Source: Flavobacterium sp. IB48
GTDB taxonomy: Bacteria > Bacteroidota > Bacteroidia > Flavobacteriales > Flavobacteriaceae
Reading direction: 5' to 3'
Length of the DNA stretch: 64,000 bases
NCBI RefSeq assembly: GCF_016405855.1
Contig: NZ_JAEFCA010000002.1
Location: 505,031 to 569,030, forward strand
The translations under genes were made by a program, and so were the position numbers. Positions within the stretch are counted from its first letter, which is position 1, and each line of letters begins with the position of its first letter. Below the pieces are notes generated by a model, which was not told the DNA's origin, ran no database searches, and worked only from the letters and a program-made list of their open reading frames with translations. Below, one piece after another: positions 53,902-62,147 of this stretch.

Positions 53902-55047
53902 TTATTTTTTAGTTATAAAAGCAATGTGAGCGGGAATATTTCCTGCAGTAGTTTTCCATTTTAATTTTCCATCGGGCGTAAAACAGTAGATATAACCGGT
54001 TACTACATAATTTTGAGCATCGGTAATGTAGATTTCTTTGGTTTCTGGATTTACCTGAAGTCCATACGGAATCATGATCTTTTTATCCGTTCCATCGGTA
54101 ATAATCTGGTCTGTAATTACTTTTTTAGTTTTAGTATCTAAAATTCCGTAACTCACTTTGTTTGTTCCTGTTAAATAGCTCCAAGAAACGCTGTAGTAAT
54201 ACAACAAATCATCAACCAGACAAGTTCCAGAAACAGGAATATCTAGCTGCATTTTCTTTTCGTCTGTCTGTGTATCAATTACAAAAAGATTAGATGGTGT
54301 GTTGTAGTAATCGCCTCGTGAACTGACATAAATATCACCGCGGCTGTCAATTTGCATGCTGTATAAATTTATTCCAACATCTATTTTTTTAATTTCTGTA
54401 AACGTTTCCAAATCAATTACAGAAACCGTTCTATCATAATTTGGAACTCTGTAACCGCCAGAATTGGCAACATACAACTTTCCATTATGAACCACCATTT
54501 GCTCTGGCTGATAGCCAACGGTTACTTTTCTTTTTATTTCTAGCGAAGTCGTATCAATCTCAGCAACAAAACCAATTTCTGCATTCGGATTTATGGCTAC
54601 AGGTCCAGAATACGAACTCACATAAGCTTTGTCTTTGTAAAAAGCTACATAACGGCAATTTGGAATATCTATTTTTTTGATGCGTTTTGCCGTCCATTTT
54701 TCTAAAACTTCAACTTTGTTAGAACAATTGATGACCGCATAAACCTTATTTCCATAGATTTTAATATCGTTTCCAACATCTCCCAATTCTTTTACAACTG
54801 ACGGATTTCGTTCTGAATAAACATCTGTAGTATAGTTTCCTGTTCTGTAATTAAAGACATCCAAACTCGCTCGGTTCATTCCCATATTACCTTCGTTTAG
54901 AAGATAAAAGCCTTCAATATTTCCATCACTTCTTGGTGCAGCAACGCTAACATCTGAAGAAAGAAATATCGTTTCGTCTTCTCGACAGGAAATCAAAGAA
55001 ACGGCGATGCTTAAACCAAATACTATTTTTAAAATGCTCTTTTTCAT
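53902..55047 (-). CDS. btuG: BtuG-like cobalamin-capture lipoprotein (beta propeller)
   Basis: A 381-residue lipoprotein (lipobox SLISC, Cys21, followed by acidic REDE). The rest is a seven-bladed YncE/DUF5074-type propeller: FYLLNEGNMGMNRASLDVFN near 47-66, GNKVYAVINCSNKVEVLEKW, KRKVTVGYQPEQMVVHNGKL, GDIYVSSRGDYY, KEIYITDAQNYVVTGYIYCF. BtuG of Bacteroides has this fold, binds B12 very tightly and caps BtuB. Here its start overlaps the btuB stop by 4 bp, which matches that partnership. The name is assigned by fold and context. Confidence 0.8.
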   Translation of the reverse strand: MKKSILKIVFGLSIAVSLISCREDETIFLSSDVSVAAPRSDGNIEGFYLLNEGNMGMNRASLDVFNYRTGNYTTDVYSERNPSVVKELGDVGNDIKIYGNKVYAVINCSNKVEVLEKWTAKRIKKIDIPNCRYVAFYKDKAYVSSYSGPVAINPNAEIGFVAEIDTTSLEIKRKVTVGYQPEQMVVHNGKLYVANSGGYRVPNYDRTVSVIDLETFTEIKKIDVGINLYSMQIDSRGDIYVSSRGDYYNTPSNLFVIDTQTDEKKMQLDIPVSGTCLVDDLLYYYSVSWSYLTGTNKVSYGILDTKTKKVITDQIITDGTDKKIMIPYGLQVNPETKEIYITDAQNYVVTGYIYCFTPDGKLKWKTTAGNIPAHIAFITKK

Positions 55048-57092
55048 AACTCAAAACTGATTATAAATTTGAATGTTCTTCCTGGCATTGGGTAATTGTA
55101 AATCACTTCATATTGCTGATTGAATGCATTATTCATTTCAATTGCTCCATTCAATTTGTAATTTCTGAATGCGAAAGATTTCTGAACGGCCAAATCGTGC
55201 GTGTACCAAGGCTGAACTTCATTTACTTTAATATTATTGACATTTCCGTTATAGCGTTTTCCGACATAAATAAAGCTATAGTTGAAGTTCCAAGATTTAT
55301 AGCCCGCATTCAAAATTCCAGATCCGCTGTGCCAAGGCGTGTACGGAATCTGGTCGCCATAAGAGGACATTTCTAAACCAACAAACTTTGTAAAATCCTG
55401 GCTTTGAGAATACGTATAAGTCAGGTTTGCGGTGAGATTTACTTTATCAATATGAGTCGACATATTTAAGACCGTTTCGATTCCTTTTCCTTTAACTTGC
55501 CCAATATTGGTCATCATCCAACGAAATAGATTTCCTGTTGGAGCCGCAATAATTTTATCTTTTGTATTGGTGTAATAAGCATCTGCCTGAAAAGAAAATG
55601 TATCGAAAAAGCCTTCCCTTACGGGGAAATTATACGTAAAACCAACATCATACTGATTCATATATTCTGGCCTCAAAGTGCTTGAACCAACCATTGTATA
55701 ATACAAATCATTGAATGTTGGCATTCTGAAAATTCGTTTTGCAAAAGCTCTTAAATTGAAATCGTATTTCTTAAATGGTGTGTAGCCTAAAAATATAGCA
55801 GGAGTAAATTCGGTTTTGTTTGGTGCTTTGGCATTGTATTTTACTTCTTCGATGACGCGGGTTGCAAGTACATTTCCTAAAACTTTAAAACCTTCATATC
55901 GATACGAAGTGGCAAGAGAAACTAAAGCGGTATAACGCTGCGGAAAAGAAAACTGTGTCTGAATACCTCTTCTAGTTGCATTTAATTTATTGTATTGAAA
56001 ATCGGTCGACAGCGAAACATCCCAAGTTGGTAAAATGCTGTACATATTAACAGCCGAAAAATAAGCTTCCTGCTGATAATAACTATCATCAGATTGTGCG
56101 CCTTCGGTTACGGTTTCTCCTAAAACATTGGTTGTATCTCTAGCAATGTAATGCGTGTAATCGTAAGCAAATTTTCCTTTTAGCTGAAACTTATATTTTT
56201 CAGAAACGTCTTTAACCAAGGAAGCCTGAGAGAAAAAATTCTTGTCAAATTGACGAAAACCATCTCGAAACTTATTTTCTACAATAGCTCCTGGAGCGCC
56301 TCTTTCAGAATCGTAATAATACACTTTGGCGTCCCAAGCTCCTTTATTTAGTTTTCCAAAAAGACCAGATTCAAACCTAAAAGCTTCAATATCGCTATTC
56401 CATCGTGTTGCTGTAGTATCGTAGGCAGTGCTTCCGTCTTGATTTTTTCTTTTGTATCTAAATTTATATTGTCCATTCGACTTAATGTATTCAGAGCTTA
56501 TACTCATACTGACTTTATCGCTCAGCTTTTGTTCCCATCTAAAAGATGGATCGTGATAATTTATAGACATTGTTTTGTAACGAACCAATAGATTTGTTTT
56601 CTTATTGCCCGAAAAAGATGGGCGTTTGGTTCGTAAATAAATGGCAGAAGCAGAAGCAAAATCTTTAGCCGATTGAAAAATTTCACTTTTCTGGCCATTA
56701 TACATCGTCAACGATTCCATGTCGTCAAGCGAATACTTTCCTAAATCGGTTACACCATTTTGAGCATTTCCAAGCTGAATTCCGTCATAAAAAACACCAA
56801 CATGATGCGTACCCATGTTTCGAACATCAACGGTTTTAAGTCCGCCGACTCCTCCATAATCTTTAATTTGAGTTCCGGCAAAATAACGAAGAGCATCTGC
56901 GACATTATGAGTCGCGAGATTTTCGAGCAGAACACCCGAAAGGCTTTGTACAGGAATTACTTCCTGATATGGTTTTCCTTTTAAAATGACTTCTTTTAAA
57001 ACTCGCGAACTATCAGTCACCGCTTGAGAATGAAGCAAAAAAGGAACAAGTACTACAAAAACAGAAAATAAAGTTTTCTTCAAATTACACAT
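55044..57092 (-). CDS. btuB: TonB-dependent cobalamin receptor, BtuB-like
   Basis: An outer-membrane receptor of 682 residues expected to import cobalamin using TonB. Signal peptide 1-23 (LLHSQ). The plug spans about 45-160 (HNVADALRYFAGTQIKDYGG, VGVFYDGIQLGNAQNGVTDL), the rest is a 22-strand barrel ending with an aromatic-rich strand (TFKIISFEL-type). A GTG three bases earlier also opens the frame. The cobalamin riboswitch 130 bp upstream and the overlapping propeller lipoprotein gene support the cobalamin assignment. First gene of a four-gene operon. Confidence 0.9.
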   Translation of the reverse strand: MCNLKKTLFSVFVVLVPFLLHSQAVTDSSRVLKEVILKGKPYQEVIPVQSLSGVLLENLATHNVADALRYFAGTQIKDYGGVGGLKTVDVRNMGTHHVGVFYDGIQLGNAQNGVTDLGKYSLDDMESLTMYNGQKSEIFQSAKDFASASAIYLRTKRPSFSGNKKTNLLVRYKTMSINYHDPSFRWEQKLSDKVSMSISSEYIKSNGQYKFRYKRKNQDGSTAYDTTATRWNSDIEAFRFESGLFGKLNKGAWDAKVYYYDSERGAPGAIVENKFRDGFRQFDKNFFSQASLVKDVSEKYKFQLKGKFAYDYTHYIARDTTNVLGETVTEGAQSDDSYYQQEAYFSAVNMYSILPTWDVSLSTDFQYNKLNATRRGIQTQFSFPQRYTALVSLATSYRYEGFKVLGNVLATRVIEEVKYNAKAPNKTEFTPAIFLGYTPFKKYDFNLRAFAKRIFRMPTFNDLYYTMVGSSTLRPEYMNQYDVGFTYNFPVREGFFDTFSFQADAYYTNTKDKIIAAPTGNLFRWMMTNIGQVKGKGIETVLNMSTHIDKVNLTANLTYTYSQSQDFTKFVGLEMSSYGDQIPYTPWHSGSGILNAGYKSWNFNYSFIYVGKRYNGNVNNIKVNEVQPWYTHDLAVQKSFAFRNYKLNGAIEMNNAFNQQYEVIYNYPMPGRTFKFIISFEL

Positions 57093-57196
57093 CACGATTT
57101 TATTAAATAAACTTTGCGTGATGCAGTAATTACAAAAACATAGAAATAGGCCAACTATCCTAAATAGCAGGTCATTATCTTGTCATCAACTTCATA

Positions 57197-57226
57197 CCAC
57201 GAAAGTTTTAAACTATGTGATCGTGG
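57197..57226 (-). other. Hairpin just after the cobalamin aptamer
   Basis: CCACGA / TCGTGG with an 18-nt loop. It begins within the last aptamer bases, so it could compete with aptamer folding and act as part of the expression switch. No T-run follows, so a transcription terminator is unlikely. Confidence 0.4.
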
Positions 57227-57399
57227 CAGGTCTCCTGACTTATTCTATCTTTAAACGGCCTTCTCACCCCGCAAAGCGGGACAATGGCATTAGTAATGTT
57301 TAAAGACTTATTATAGAACTTACAGTAGCGGGTCTGTTCAGGATTTACACCTGATTCCCTTTTAACTGCTTTTTCTGAATTGAAAAAACAGACCAAAAT
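57222..57399 (-). ncRNA. Cobalamin (B12) riboswitch
   Basis: On the minus strand, in order: GGGAATCAGGTGTAAATCC, GACAGACCCGCTACTGTAA-type segment (here CAGACCCGCTACTGTAAG), GCCATTGTCCCGCTTTGCG with GGGTGAGAAGGC, and AGTCAGGAGACCTGCC. These are the conserved blocks of the cobalamin riboswitch, including the B12 box. It is 130 bp upstream of btuB and follows a promoter, so high cobalamin should lower expression of the uptake operon. The adjoining 57093-57221 leader holds no gene. Confidence 0.95.
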
Positions 57400-57405
57400 C
57401 AGTCG

Positions 57406-57436
57406 CAAAGATATAACTCAACTATGGCGTCTGCAA
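57406..57436 (-). promoter_or_regulatory. Promoter of the cobalamin uptake operon
   Basis: TTG (57434-57436), 20 nt, TATCTTTG (57406-57413) on the minus strand, a full match to the Bacteroidota promoter. Transcription would start just before the riboswitch. Confidence 0.7.
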
Positions 57437-57459
57437 GTTAGAAGTCGGTTTTTTAGTTT

Positions 57460-58365
57460 TTAATCATGATTTACCATTTGTCTAAAAAGCATTAACGTTC
57501 CTTTTTCGTTTCTTTTCCAGACGTTTATACTTTTTCCTTTAACGTTTCCATGATTAGTTCCGTCACGCCAATCGACATTATAAAATCCAAATTCTACAAT
57601 GGCCTTTTTTGTGACAATAACTCCCGAAGTCTGAATGGAAATTTGTTCAATTTTTAAAGTTCCAGGTTTTTCATGCTCTCTAAAGTAAGCTGTAATATCT
57701 TTTTCTCCAGAAAGAATTGGCGTATAGTACGTTAAATACATCGCATCTGGCGTGAACATTTTAGCATGCTCTGCTCCCAGTCTGTTCTGAACCAAATTTT
57801 TAATAGAACCGTTTCTTTCTATTACTTCATTAATCAATTTGTCTGACGAAGTGTACTCTTTTGTTAAAGGAACTGTTGTGTCATCAATTTCAGGAATAAA
57901 TCTATCATCAAAATAGCTATTAGCGCCCCAAATTTCTGCTGCGATAGTCATTCTATTTTTAGACGTTTTTTTCCATAAAACCATATATTTTCCTAAATAA
58001 GCGTACGGTTTTAAGTCTTTTAAGTGCAGGTTTTCAGTAAAATTTCCAATTTCTAGAATATAATTTCCAAAATCCTGCAATTCTAAAATAGTCTTTTGAA
58101 AAGAATTGACTTTTGCCTGATCTAACCATTGTTCATAAAACGCCGCAATCATTTTCTTTCCAACTCTTTGCCTACTATGTTCTGGCATTAACACAGATTG
58201 ATCTGTATAGAATTTTAGCATCATGTCCTTATTGTTTTCAAATAAGGCAGCCGCAAAAGCAGCATTATAATCTTCAATTTGTTTTCTAACATCTGAGTCT
58301 GTTTTATTTTCTTGAGAAAAAACACTAACTACAAAAAAAAGAAAGGCTAAACTTAACTTAATCAT
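57460..58365 (-). CDS. Secreted tandem SnoaL/NTF2-like protein
   Basis: A 301-residue protein with a signal peptide (1-16, FVVSVFS) and two NTF2-like domains. The first (about 25-165: IEDYNAAFAAALFENNKDMM, YTDQSVLMPEHSRQRVGKKM, KYMVLWKKT) and second (about 175-300: INEVIERNGSIKNLVQNRLG, FTPDAMYLTYYTPILSGEKD, KGKSINVWKR) have the same strand order. DUF4440/SnoaL-like family; periplasmic, ligand unknown. It ends about 24 bp before the btuB promoter and runs in the same direction, so some readthrough into the riboswitch is possible. Confidence 0.7.
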   Translation of the reverse strand: MIKLSLAFLFFVVSVFSQENKTDSDVRKQIEDYNAAFAAALFENNKDMMLKFYTDQSVLMPEHSRQRVGKKMIAAFYEQWLDQAKVNSFQKTILELQDFGNYILEIGNFTENLHLKDLKPYAYLGKYMVLWKKTSKNRMTIAAEIWGANSYFDDRFIPEIDDTTVPLTKEYTSSDKLINEVIERNGSIKNLVQNRLGAEHAKMFTPDAMYLTYYTPILSGEKDITAYFREHEKPGTLKIEQISIQTSGVIVTKKAIVEFGFYNVDWRDGTNHGNVKGKSINVWKRNEKGTLMLFRQMVNHD

Positions 58366-58600
58366 ATCTTATTACATTTGATTAAAACATAAAGATACAA
58401 CATTGATAATCAAAATTTTAAAAACACAAAATTGCATTTAAAAACTGCTTCAGCAGAAACTTGTTTTTATAAAATATAAAGTTAATTTTTAGAAAAATTA
58501 CATCTTATTGGGCAATAATTAGTTCTATAAAATGTTTATATAAAAGATTATGATGCATCTAATCTTTACATCAACCCTTCAAGATTAATATATACAAAAG

Positions 58601-59194
58601 ATGAAAAAAATATTTTTTATAATTGCCTTTATTTCTTTTTCACTGCACAGTTTTGCACAGGAAATCGATAATAAATTCAAGCCAATTCCGGCAAAAGACG
58701 CCACAAAAAAAGAAGTTGTTCCTCCTAAAGAAGCAGCGCCAAAAGAAAACCCGCCTGCTCCTATTGAGAAACCTGCGCCGTTACAAGTTAATCCAGACGA
58801 ATTGTTTAAAGATCAAAATCTATACAAACCAGAGGCTAATGTTGAAGGCATTTTTTATAGAAGAAATCAATTTTTAGGCAATTTCAACACTACAGCGGTT
58901 ACATCAACTATTATGTATCGCGATGCAGCTTTTGTAGACGGCGATAAAGTAAAAGTATATTTAAACGACAAAGTAATTGAACCCGAAGTATTTTTAACTG
59001 GCGACTTTAAAAGCGTAAAAATAAACTTGGTAAAAGGAATCAACAAAATTGATATTGAAGCATTAAACGAAGGTTTTGCCTCTCCAAATACAGCTGAATT
59101 TAAAGTTTATGACGATAAAGGTCAGGTTATTTCGTCAAGCGAATGGAATGTTGGAACGGGATACAAAGCTGTTATTGTCTTGGTTAAAGAGTAA
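58601..59194 (+). CDS. Secreted protein with Pro/Lys-rich N-terminal linker
   Basis: A 197-residue exported protein: signal peptide 1-19 (HSFAQ), then a Pro/Lys/Glu-rich segment (about 25-65, KKEVVPPKEAAPKENPPAPI) of the kind that spans peptidoglycan, then a beta-sandwich-like domain (about 75-195: VKVYLNDKVIEPEVFLTGDF, SVKINLVKGINKIDIEALNE). No enzyme signature or known family. It may be a periplasmic binding or structural protein. The 235 bp upstream hold no clear promoter. A terminator follows. Confidence 0.65.
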   Translation: MKKIFFIIAFISFSLHSFAQEIDNKFKPIPAKDATKKEVVPPKEAAPKENPPAPIEKPAPLQVNPDELFKDQNLYKPEANVEGIFYRRNQFLGNFNTTAVTSTIMYRDAAFVDGDKVKVYLNDKVIEPEVFLTGDFKSVKINLVKGINKIDIEALNEGFASPNTAEFKVYDDKGQVISSSEWNVGTGYKAVIVLVKE

Positions 59195-59236
59195 AATCTT
59201 TCTAACAGAAATCGTTTGAAATCATAAAAAACATTT

Positions 59237-59263
59237 AAAACTGCTGATCTCAGCAGTTTTTTT
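59237..59263 (+). terminator. Terminator of the secreted-protein gene
   Basis: 10-bp stem AAAACTGCTG / CAGCAGTTTT with a 4-nt loop and a T-run. Confidence 0.88.
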
Positions 59264-59264
59264 G

Positions 59265-59295
59265 TTGTATATATGTAGTTAACTACGTAGTTTTG
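59265..59295 (+). promoter_or_regulatory. Promoter with overlapping MarR-type operators
   Basis: TTG (59265-59267), 20 nt, TAGTTTTG (59288-59295) fits the promoter consensus. Two perfect, overlapping 12-bp palindromes, GTAGTTAACTAC (59275-59286) and AACTACGTAGTT (59281-59292), cover the spacer and -7 box. The downstream MarR gene is the obvious binder, giving autorepression. Confidence 0.75.
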
Positions 59296-59320
59296 TACCT
59301 ATATTTAATTTACAAGACAA

Positions 59321-59806
59321 ATGCAAATCCAGCCTATACAAAATAAGTACGAAAATGAAATCGTAGATTTGATTTTAAACATTCAGCAAAAAGAATTTAA
59401 TGTTCCTGTTACTCTAGAAGATCAGCCAGATTTATTGGATATTGAGAATTTCTATTATAAACCAGGCGGAATTTTTCTTGGCGCTTTTATAGAAGAAAAA
59501 TTAGTAGGCACAATCGCTTTGGTAAAATTCAATTCTGAAGCTGGAGCCATCAGAAAAATGTTCGTGAAAAAAGAATACCGAGGAAAAGAATTTCAAATCG
59601 CCCAACAATTATTAGAACAGCTAATTGCTTATAGCAAAGAAAAAGGAATTAAAGACTTATATTTAGGAACGGTTACACTGTTACAAGCTGCTTTACGTTT
59701 TTATGAGAAAAATAATTTTGTTACGATACCAAAAGAAACGCTCCCAACAGATTTTCCGTTAATGAGGCCTGACAATGTATTTTGTCATTTAAAACTAAAT
59801 CAATAG
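59321..59806 (+). CDS. GNAT N-acetyltransferase
   Basis: A 161-residue acetyltransferase: EEKLVGTIALVKFNSEAGAI (near 64-83), the acetyl-CoA segment RKMFVKKEYRGKEFQIAQQLLE (near 84-105), then LGTVTLLQAALRFYEKNNF. Acceptor unknown. It shares a promoter and two-base gap with the MarR gene; GNAT-MarR pairs are common and usually relate to stress or small-molecule detoxification, but no substrate can be inferred. Confidence 0.85.
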   Translation: MQIQPIQNKYENEIVDLILNIQQKEFNVPVTLEDQPDLLDIENFYYKPGGIFLGAFIEEKLVGTIALVKFNSEAGAIRKMFVKKEYRGKEFQIAQQLLEQLIAYSKEKGIKDLYLGTVTLLQAALRFYEKNNFVTIPKETLPTDFPLMRPDNVFCHLKLNQ

Positions 59807-59808
59807 AA

Positions 59809-60282
59809 ATGAATATAATTGACGAAATTGGAATATTAGCCATATCAACGCGATTGCAACGTCTGAGCGAGCAACTTCGCAAAGACGGTGCATTAGTCTA
59901 TAAATCTTTCGACATTGATTTTGAACCGAAATGGTTTCCTGTAATTTACACGCTCCATATCAAAGAAATGCTGAGTGTTGTCGAAATTGCAAATGAAATT
60001 GGTTATAGCCATCCGTCAACTATAAGTTTATTGAAGGAATTAGAAAAGCAAAAAATTATTAGTTCTAAAAAAGACAAATTGGACGAACGCAAAAGATTGA
60101 TTGTTCTTACTGCCAAAGGAAAAGAGCTGGTATTAAAAATGCAGCCGGTTTGGACAATAATGAAAAATGCTTTAAACGAAATTGCAGATAATCAGAACAA
60201 TCTTTTGAAAGCTATTGAAGAAGCAGAGCAAAAGTTAGCAACGCAAGGTTTTTTTCAGAGAATTTCAGAACTTAAAAGCTAG
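59809..60282 (+). CDS. MarR-family transcriptional regulator
   Basis: A 157-residue winged-helix regulator. Recognition segment SVVEIANEIGYSHPSTISLLKELEKQKII near 59-87 and wing KDKLDERKRLIVLTAKGKEL are typical. The start is two bases after the GNAT stop; a longer frame begins inside the GNAT gene and is not used. It likely binds the palindromes over its own promoter. It ends one base from the convergent HxlR gene. Confidence 0.9.
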   Translation: MNIIDEIGILAISTRLQRLSEQLRKDGALVYKSFDIDFEPKWFPVIYTLHIKEMLSVVEIANEIGYSHPSTISLLKELEKQKIISSKKDKLDERKRLIVLTAKGKELVLKMQPVWTIMKNALNEIADNQNNLLKAIEEAEQKLATQGFFQRISELKS

Positions 60283-60283
60283 A

Positions 60284-60640
60284 TTATTCTTTGCCCGTAA
60301 TCTTTTTTCTGTGATTGTGTCCCCATTTTGCAAGAGAATCGATTACTTCTTTTAATGTATGCCCATATTCTGTCAACTCATATTCAACAGTTATAGGTTG
60401 CGTATTTAAAACAGTTCTTGTAACTAACTGGTTTTCTTCTAGATTTTTCAATTCTCGGCTTAACATTTTTCCAGAAATTCCTTCAACCTCCTTTAATAAA
60501 TCGGTAAATCTTAGCCTATTAAAGCAAAGTGATGCAATGATAGAGATTTTCCATCTTCCGTTTAAAATATACATTGCATCATGCACTGCCATAATATGCT
60601 GTGCGCATTTTTTCTGATCGTGTTCTGGTTCTTTCAGCAT
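60284..60640 (-). CDS. HxlR-family transcriptional regulator
   Basis: A 118-residue winged helix of the HxlR/YodB type: AMYILNGRWKISIIASLCFN (near 22-41), RFTDLLKEVEGISGKMLSRELKNLEENQLVTR, and the wing YELTEYGHTL. Cys12 sits at the position of the redox-active N-terminal Cys of YodB/HypR; a second Cys is at 39. It is divergent from a nitroreductase gene, the same arrangement as in Bacillus HypR-HypO and YodB-regulated oxidoreductases, so thiol-based control by quinones, hypochlorite or diamide is plausible. Confidence 0.9.
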   Translation of the reverse strand: MLKEPEHDQKKCAQHIMAVHDAMYILNGRWKISIIASLCFNRLRFTDLLKEVEGISGKMLSRELKNLEENQLVTRTVLNTQPITVEYELTEYGHTLKEVIDSLAKWGHNHRKKITGKE

Positions 60641-60699
60641 GTTGTATTGTTAAGTTACCTCAATGTTACAGTTACTTTTGGTAATTGGATGACAAAAAT

Positions 60700-60721
60700 A
60701 CACTTAAAGTGTTTACATTTG
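60700..60721 (+). promoter_or_regulatory. Promoter box and dyad of the nitroreductase gene
   Basis: TACATTTG (60714-60721) matches the -7 box, 27 bp before the ATG. Next to it ACACTTAAAGTGT (60700-60712) is a 13-bp dyad around one central base. GTTAC-N5-GTAAT at 60671-60685 is another possible HxlR half-site pair. Confidence 0.5.
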
Positions 60722-60748
60722 AATACAATTTTTAATTTATAAAGAAAA

Positions 60749-61381
60749 ATGGCCTTAATAGATGCACTAAAGTGGCGTTATGCTACAAAAAAAATGAACG
60801 GACAAGCAGTTCCGCAAGAAAAAGTAGATTATATTCTTGAAGCAGCAAAACTTGCACCTTCTTCTTCTGGATTGCAACCTTACAAGATTTTTGTTATCAC
60901 AAACAAAGATTTAAAAGACAAAATTAGAGCGGTAAGTTTTGACCAAAGCCAAGTTACAGATGCTTCTCACGTTTTGGTTTGGGCTGCTTGGGATGGTTAC
61001 AGCTTAGACAGAATCTCTGCTGTATTTGATAGAACAATTGCAGAAAGAGGAATTCCTGCTAATGCAATGGATGAGTACAAACAAAGACTTTGGGGAATGT
61101 ACGAACCTCTTGGACAAGAATGGCATGCTAACCACGCTGCAAAACAAGCATACATTTCGTTTGGTGTAGCGATTGCTGCAGCTGCTGAACAAGAAGTAGA
61201 TGCAACTCCAATGGAAGGTTTTATTCCTGCTGAAGTAGATAAACTTTTAGGATTAAATGAACTTGGTCTAAAAAGCGTTTTGGTTTTACCTCTAGGATAT
61301 AGAGATCATGAAAATGACTGGTTGGTAAACATGAAAAAAGTTAGAACTCCGCAAGAAGATTTTATCACAGAAATTAAGTAA
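60749..61381 (+). CDS. NAD(P)H-dependent nitroreductase-family oxidoreductase
   Basis: A 210-residue flavoenzyme of the NfsB/FMN-dependent type: LKWRYATKKMNGQ (residues 7-19) and APSSSGLQPYKIFVIT (36-51) are the FMN-binding loops; GVAIAAAAEQEVDATPMEGF and LPLGYRD complete the pattern. Reduces quinones or nitro compounds with NAD(P)H in the cytoplasm. The divergent HxlR regulator fits induction by electrophiles. Confidence 0.93.
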   Translation: MALIDALKWRYATKKMNGQAVPQEKVDYILEAAKLAPSSSGLQPYKIFVITNKDLKDKIRAVSFDQSQVTDASHVLVWAAWDGYSLDRISAVFDRTIAERGIPANAMDEYKQRLWGMYEPLGQEWHANHAAKQAYISFGVAIAAAAEQEVDATPMEGFIPAEVDKLLGLNELGLKSVLVLPLGYRDHENDWLVNMKKVRTPQEDFITEIK

Positions 61382-61399
61382 AAAATTAATTTTTGCTTA

Positions 61400-61455
61400 A
61401 AAAATGCTTTTGAAATGGCACCATAATAGTGCTTTTTCAGAAGCATTTTTGTTTT
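61400..61455 (+). terminator. Terminator after the nitroreductase gene
   Basis: Outer stem AAAAATGCTT / AAGCATTTTT, inner stem GGCAC / GTGCT, then GTTTTAAA. Long two-part hairpin. Confidence 0.8.
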
Positions 61456-61590
61456 AAATATTTCATTTTCAAATTCAAACAAGATTCGAATAAACGAAAT
61501 GAAAACTTGAATTTATTAAAGCTGTGTTATTTTTTTATTATTTGCAAAAAATAGGTACGCATTACGGATAATTAAATAATATTGTATAGC

Positions 61591-61598
61591 TAATTTTG
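61591..61598 (+). promoter_or_regulatory. -7 box of the roadblock-like gene
   Basis: TAATTTTG, 42 bp before the ATG; no -33 TTG at normal spacing. Confidence 0.35.
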
Positions 61599-61640
61599 CT
61601 TATATCCAAAACAATTCATTCTAATTAAATTCTAAGAACT

Positions 61641-62018
61641 ATGTCTGATTTCTTAACGCAATTTGGGGAAGACCTAAAAAAAAACGTCCCAGGTTTCATC
61701 GCAGTATCTGTTGCTGAAATCGCTAGCGGCATGTCATACTATTCACAGTCTGCAGTTGCAGATTTTGATCCAGAATTGGCATCGGCTTACAACCTTGAAG
61801 TAGTTAAAGCAAAAATGAGCGCTATTAAAGCATTGAATTTAAATGGTCAGGTTATTGACAATATCATGATTACATTAAGTTCTCAAATTCACATTATTGA
61901 TGTTTCTGATAATCAGGAATATTTTATTTACCTAGCGGTAGATTCTACAAAAGCTAATTTAGGTATGACAAAATCTATCCTTAATAAGTACAAAAAAGAA
62001 ATTGTAGCTAAATTATAA
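61641..62018 (+). CDS. Roadblock/LC7-like small protein
   Basis: A 125-residue cytoplasmic protein. The order helix (LTQFGEDLKKNVPGFIAVSV), strand (GMSYYSQSAV), helix (SAYNLEVVKAKMSAIKALNL), strands (VIDNIMITLSSQIHIIDVSD, EYFIYLAVDSTKANLGM), helix (TKSILNKYKKEIVAKL) matches the roadblock/LC7 fold used by MglB and similar partners of small GTPases. Sequence similarity is too low to be sure, and no GTPase gene is nearby. Own promoter box and terminator. Confidence 0.55.
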   Translation: MSDFLTQFGEDLKKNVPGFIAVSVAEIASGMSYYSQSAVADFDPELASAYNLEVVKAKMSAIKALNLNGQVIDNIMITLSSQIHIIDVSDNQEYFIYLAVDSTKANLGMTKSILNKYKKEIVAKL

Positions 62019-62037
62019 CACCATTTGCCCCCACGAT

Positions 62038-62080
62038 AAAAAGGAATATTTCATGCTTGAAGTATTCCTTTTTATTTTTT
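62038..62080 (+). terminator. Terminator of the roadblock-like gene
   Basis: 11-bp stem AAAAAGGAATA / TATTCCTTTTT, extended inside by TTTCA / TGAAG, followed by ATTTTTTATT. Confidence 0.88.
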
Positions 62081-62147
62081 ATTGCAGTTTGTCCTTCGTT
62101 TCTTCAAAATATTCTATATTTCGAAAAACAAATGAGGAATTGTATAA

